A stretch of DNA of 11,855 nucleotides from Acanthamoeba lenticulata (taxonomy: Eukaryota; Discosea; Longamoebia; Acanthamoebidae). The stretch lies in the NCBI GenBank assembly GCA_002179805.1, contig NAVB01002639.1:1-11855 (forward strand), in the 5' to 3' direction. A model generated the notes under the pieces. It ran no database searches. It had not been told where the DNA came from and worked only from the letters and a program-made list of their open reading frames with translations. A program made the position numbers and the translations under genes. This document shows, piece by piece, positions 9,341 through 11,855 of this stretch. Numbering within the stretch: the first letter of the stretch is position 1; the number at the start of each line of letters is the position of its first letter.

Positions 9341-9440
9341 GAAAAAAAATTTCAGCTGCCCTCCCCCCTTAATCTGCCCAGGTTTCCGCGTTTTTCACGG
9401 GCTGAACGCAGAAATGGTGTGCAACCTGGCGTAATGATGT

Positions 9441-9446
9441 TTTATT
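9441..9446 (-). terminator. AATAAA polyadenylation signal in the left arm
   Basis: Minus-strand AATAAA overlapping the TAA stop of the inverted tail copy; counterpart of 11782-11787. Confidence 0.6.
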
Positions 9447-9719
9447 GAGAGAACACACCTGCGCGCTGGCGCGTGAGTTGTATGCAGGCTCTCTTGGTAG
9501 GCGGTGCCAGCAAGTCATCTTCTGAGTCAATATCGTCCTCTTCGCCACCACTTGAGCCGTCAGCTTCACTCGCACCATCCTCATCATCACTTGATTGACC
9601 ACATCACCACTTGGTGGAAGTGGTTGGGAGAGAGTGGAAGAAGATAGGCCCAAGTCTTCCAGAACATCTTCCACTGTTAGTTCATCTTGGGGCAGCTGGT
9701 TGTGACGTTTGACTTCAAG
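9442..9719 (-). pseudogene. Inverted copy of the transposase 3' end (C-terminal tail, stop and poly(A) signal)
   Basis: On the minus strand this arm encodes the transposase tail: LPQDELTVEDVLEDLGLSSS in one frame, then, after a frame break near 9595, an acidic stretch (SSDDEDGASEADGSSGGEED) and a basic end (PPTKRACI...GVFSQ) with TAA at 9444-9442. It has no promoter or upstream coding sequence of its own: similarity to the right copy stops at about 9719, where the plus-strand transposase remnant begins. It is therefore a displaced 3' fragment. The single-base deletion seen in the right copy at about 11500 is absent here. Confidence 0.7.
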
Positions 9720-10414
9720 CATTTGACCACTACAGTGGCGCTTTTACTCTTCACAATGCCCCACCAAGTGCTCAGATCCAGAACTCAACAGCTGCTTCAT
9801 GTTGAGCGCCAAAAAAAAACGCAAAGAGTTTCTATGGAGCCGCCTAGCAATGGGATTTATTGCTTTGCGCCTGGATCAACATGTTAATGAGCTTAATAAT
9901 CAAGGCCATCTGCCATGGATCAAGTTGAAGTTCTTGGTTGAAGCTCATTTTTCTCAACACCATTTGCGCTGAAATCAAGCTGTGGGACCCATTGGCCAAC
10001 ATGTGAGCCTTGTCAATCATGGTGCCATCGACCACACTTTTTCCATGACTTTGTTGTTGGATTTTGCTACCCCTGCCAATCCTTTTTACATCACATTTCG
10101 TGAGGAGATCAACACTGAGTGGAATTATCTTGAGTTTATTGTTGATGCTGTCACTGCAGGGCGCCTTGTTGCTGGCGACCTATTGATTGTGGACAGTGCC
10201 TCTATTCATGCTGGCCAAGCATATGGCCACACCTTATGGCGCTGCTTACAGCTCATGGCATCAAGTACACCTTCCTTCCCAAGTACAGCCCTGAACTGAA
10301 CCCTTGTGAGTTGGTGTTTGGCTTTGTCAAGAATAGGATGCGCCGGTCAGGGTTTGTTGGGAATGGTTTGGCAGTGTCTGAAATGGTGCTCGACTCCCTG
10401 GCAGTTTTGCCTTA

Positions 10415-11069
10415 CAGCTAGGTTTACAGCTAGGTTTATTCAAGTCGTCCCATTTTTTACAAATCGTGTCAGCCGCCCCCTCCCCCCTTCCAAAACATAA
10501 GAATGGCGAACAAGACACATACCATCATAATCCTCTCTTCTGGTTTTAGACAGATGACTATCGGGCATGGGTTACTTCTGTGGACATGGGTCGGAAAACG
10601 CAATAATTGCAATAATCGCAATAATCACGTTTGGCCCTGCGTTGTAAACGCGTTTATCTCGCAGGAAAATTGCAATCTTATTGCGTTCGACTTGCGTTTG
10701 GCTTGCGTTTGTTGCGATTATTGCGATTATTGCGATTATTTCAATTGTTGCGATTGTTGCGTTGAGCTTGCGTTCAACTTGCGTTTGGCTTGCGTTTACT
10801 GCGTTTATTGCAAGTCAGACCCATGTACTCTGACAACGCTCATGCGAGTTTTCCGCAAAACAATGATCGGAATGCGTGCATTCTTGACATTGTTGTCAGG
10901 AAATCTCGTCTGTACGATGCCAGAGACAAGTGGTGCCCGGACAAAAGATGTTCACCTTTGGGTGCTAGTCACGGTGGTATGCGTGAATCTTCGAGTTTTG
11001 GGGTTGGTCCACAAAAAAAACTGCCGGCACGATTTGTAAAAAATGGGACGACTTGAATAAACCTAGCTG
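10415..11069. mobile_element. Non-autonomous MITE-like element of the same family, nested in the transposase
   Basis: Terminal inverted repeats of 42 bp are identical (10427-10468 against the reverse complement of 11028-11069) and continue imperfectly to about 47 bp. The insertion is bounded by TA on both sides (10413-10414 and 11070-11071), the Tc1/mariner signature. The left end carries an extra copy of the terminal 12 bases (TACAGCTAGGTT twice, 10413-10436). It encodes no transposase; the open frames inside come from its repeat tract. Perfect terminal repeats imply a recent insertion compared with the decay of the surrounding transposase. It supplies a premature TAG to the transposase. Confidence 0.88.
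10584..10826. repeat. Fold-back core of the MITE, built of 9-bp units
   Basis: The core is framed by ACATGGGTC (10584-10592) and its exact complement GACCCATGT (10818-10826). Inside, three GCAATAATC-type units (about 10600-10627) face three inverted GCGATTATT-type units (about 10714-10740). Further (GATTGTTGC)-like units follow, and the 20-bp CTTGCGTTTGGCTTGCGTTT occurs twice in direct orientation, at 10691-10710 and 10778-10797. Single strands could form a long hairpin. It may be a separate small insertion or the original MITE interior. Confidence 0.75.
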
Positions 11070-11148
11070 TACGTTGGGACCACGGCCACAAGATCAAGCA
11101 TCACCTTTATTGCTTTCCCAAATTGCCAAAGAACTGGCGCCTCCTCAG

Positions 11149-11212
11149 GTTTGTTTGTTTGCTTGTTTGTTTGTGTAACTAGTACTAACAACTGCACGGA
11201 TCAATACACAAG
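11149..11212 (+). other. Intron in the transposase C-terminal extension
   Basis: Donor CAG|GTTTGT, a GTTT-rich body, a TACTAAC branch-point sequence at 11183-11189 and acceptor CACAAG ending at 11212. Removing these 64 nt joins the flanking exons in frame (phase 1). A CAG three bases further on is an alternative acceptor. Confidence 0.7.
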
Positions 11213-11331
11213 CAGATACTAATTTACCAATTGTGTCCCATGAGCAAGCCATGAAAATGACATTGGAAGAGCTGGACATCAAGCTTATCCAGCTGGTTCG
11301 CCTCCAAACACAATTGGAAGCTCAAAAAAAG

Positions 11332-11386
11332 GTTCGTTTTTATTGTTTGGTTTTAATATGGACTAATGACATGTGGTGTGGGGAAG
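11332..11386 (+). other. Second intron in the transposase C-terminal extension
   Basis: Donor AAG|GTTCGT, T-rich body, GACTAATG branch-like sequence at about 11361-11368, acceptor GGGGAAG ending at 11386. It is 55 nt long and phase 0. It joins LEAQKK to MLNEVIKTKQ, continuing the coiled-coil pattern. Confidence 0.65.
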
Positions 11387-11491
11387 ATGTTGAATGAAGT
11401 GATAAAAACCAAACAAGCAGAACAGCCTATTCAGGAGCAAGAAGAAGAGATTCGCGAATCTTGAGAGAACGCCTGGCATCAGCTCAAGGCT

Positions 11492-11846
11492 CTTGAAGTC
11501 AACGTCGCAACCAGCTGCCCCAAGATGAACTAACAGTGGAAGATGTTCTGGAAGACTTGGGCCTATCTTCTTCCACTCTCTCCCAACCACTTCCACCAAG
11601 TGGTGATGTGGTCAATCAAGTGATGATGAGGATGGTGCGAGTGAAGCTGACGGCTCAAGTGGTGGCGAAGAGGACGAACAGCAAGAGGACGATATTGACT
11701 CAGAAGATCTTGACTTGCTGGCACCGCCTACCAAGAGAGCCTGCATACGACTCACGCGCCGGCGCGCAGGTGTGTTCTCTCAATAAAACATCATTACCCC
11801 AAGTTGCACACCATTTCTGCGTTCAGCCCGTGAAAAACGCGGAAAC
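11492..11846 (+). repeat. Right arm of the ~350-bp inverted repeat
   Basis: Partner of 9382-9719. It contains the end of the transposase coding sequence, its stop and poly(A) signal. The match weakens after 11846 but is still recognisable at the window edge, so the arm probably continues to the missing right terminal repeat. Confidence 0.9.
11782..11787 (+). terminator. AATAAA polyadenylation signal of the transposase gene
   Basis: The TAA stop codon (11784-11786) lies inside AATAAA (11782-11787), so coding sequence runs right up to the poly(A) signal. The same arrangement is kept in the left arm. Confidence 0.65.
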
Positions 11847-11855
11847 GGGGGCAAA

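Larger units (their letters stand above)
9382..9719 (-). repeat. Left arm of a ~340-bp inverted repeat
   Basis: Reverse complement of 11492-11846. By hand I count about five substitutions, one single-base indel and two in-frame indels (15 and 3 bases missing here), so roughly 98 percent identity outside the indels. Weaker similarity continues outward past 9382. Confidence 0.9.
9726..11786 (+). pseudogene. DDE_3/Tc1-mariner-type transposase with a coiled-coil and acidic C-terminal extension; broken
   Basis: The open frame starts at 9726, directly after the left inverted arm, and reads through PELNSCFMLSAKKKRKEF. It then reads FLVEAHFSQHHLR, matching the first catalytic block (normally ..DEAHF..), but the Asp codon is missing at about 9940. 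TGA lies at 9970-9972. The GPIGQHVSLVNH block follows, then the second Asp in LLIVDSASIHAG (GAC at 10192-10194). A one-base loss at about 10220 shifts the frame, after which YSPELNPCELVF contains the third catalytic residue (GAG at 10308-10310). The frame ends at TAG 10419-10421, inside the inserted element (10415-11069). Beyond it the gene resumes with exons 11072-11148, 11213-11331 and from 11387, encoding a coiled coil (LEELDIKLIQLVRLQTQLEAQ). TGA at 11462-11464 and a one-base deletion near 11500 follow, then TVEDVLEDLG, an acidic run and the stop at 11784-11786. The N-terminal helix-turn-helix domain is absent. Confidence 0.78.
9310..11855 (+). mobile_element. Tc1/mariner-like DNA transposon, decayed, with long inverted arms (right end off window)
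   Basis: The left tip at 9310-9340 begins CAGCTAGGTTTATTC and is identical over 31 bp to the ends of the nested element at 10427-11069. Similarity resumes further in (TCAGCYGCC, CTCCCCCCTT). Inside are a long inverted repeat (9382-9719 against 11492-11846), a DDE_3-type transposase pseudogene and a nested insertion. Without the nested insertion the element would be roughly 2 kb, normal for an autonomous Tc1/mariner element. The base before the left tip is AA rather than the expected TA duplication, so either the target site has mutated or this end is rearranged. The right terminal repeat should lie within about 100 bp beyond the window. Family assignment rests on TA at the nested insertion, the terminal repeat style and the transposase motifs. 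Confidence 0.8.

Noticed and set aside
9052..9342. Plus-strand open frame of 96 codons across the left transposon edge
   Set aside because: It crosses the terminal repeat boundary, is Phe/Cys/Ser-rich without a domain, and the opposite strand gives the more protein-like reading.
9369..9722. Intact 117-codon minus-strand protein in the left arm
   Set aside because: Only its first third has protein character; after the shared frame break the real signal is in the acidic frame ending at 9442, and the rest runs through the poly(A) signal and terminal sequence.
9970..9972. TGA read as a sense codon (alternative genetic code)
   Set aside because: OGDH terminates at TGA with the correct family length, and the transposase has other lesions, so these TGAs are better read as decay.
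10600..10740. CRISPR-like regularly spaced repeats
   Set aside because: Units are contiguous 9-mers with no spacers, and the window is eukaryotic.
10503..11039. Plus-strand open frame in the MITE with a striking Cys-Asp-Tyr repeat
   Set aside because: The repeated CDY peptide is just the translation of the 9-bp TGCGATTAT units; no upstream coding signal, and it sits inside a terminal-repeat element.

Overview
This is a nuclear DNA window from a GC-rich, intron-dense eukaryote, almost certainly a protist. The evidence is GT-AG spliceosomal introns of about 55-185 nt in every host gene, a mitochondrial presequence on a 2-oxoglutarate dehydrogenase, a PWI-domain splicing factor, eEF1B-gamma, and AATAAA signals. 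Coding exons favour C/G-ending codons, while the introns are full of C-runs and microsatellites. A free-living amoeba such as Acanthamoeba would fit this style, but that is a low-confidence guess from texture, not from a match.

Layout. (1) Positions 1-1522, minus strand: the 5' part (7 exons, running off the left edge) of an SRRM1/SRm160-type PWI splicing factor. (2) 1523-1854: a short divergent intergenic region that must hold both promoters. It contains a perfect 16-bp palindrome and a probable 5'-UTR intron of the next gene. (3) 1855-6832, plus strand: a complete 12-exon gene for mitochondrial 2-oxoglutarate dehydrogenase E1 (1035 aa); every exon junction keeps the reading frame. (4) 7066-8654, plus strand: a complete 5-exon gene for eEF1B-gamma (410 aa), whose first coding exon has only three codons. 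(5) 8655-9309: AT-rich spacer with a decayed minus-strand coding remnant. (6) 9310-11855: a decayed Tc1/mariner-like (DDE_3-type) transposon that runs off the right edge.

The three host genes are housekeeping genes and do not form one pathway. The first two are divergent; the second and third are in tandem with only 233 nt between stop and start.

The transposon region is the interesting part. Its ends carry a CAGCTAGGTTTATTC... terminal repeat. A second, non-autonomous element with the same terminal repeat (42 bp perfect) has inserted at a TA inside the transposase gene. Removing it, with one TA and a 12-bp end duplication, rejoins the transposase in frame across two introns into a long coiled-coil and acidic C-terminal extension. 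The last ~355 bp of the transposase gene are also present as a nearly identical inverted copy at the left end, in place of the missing N-terminal DNA-binding domain. The result is a snap-back element with very long inverted arms. All exon joins were derived by hand from reading frame and family knowledge; no search or alignment program was run.
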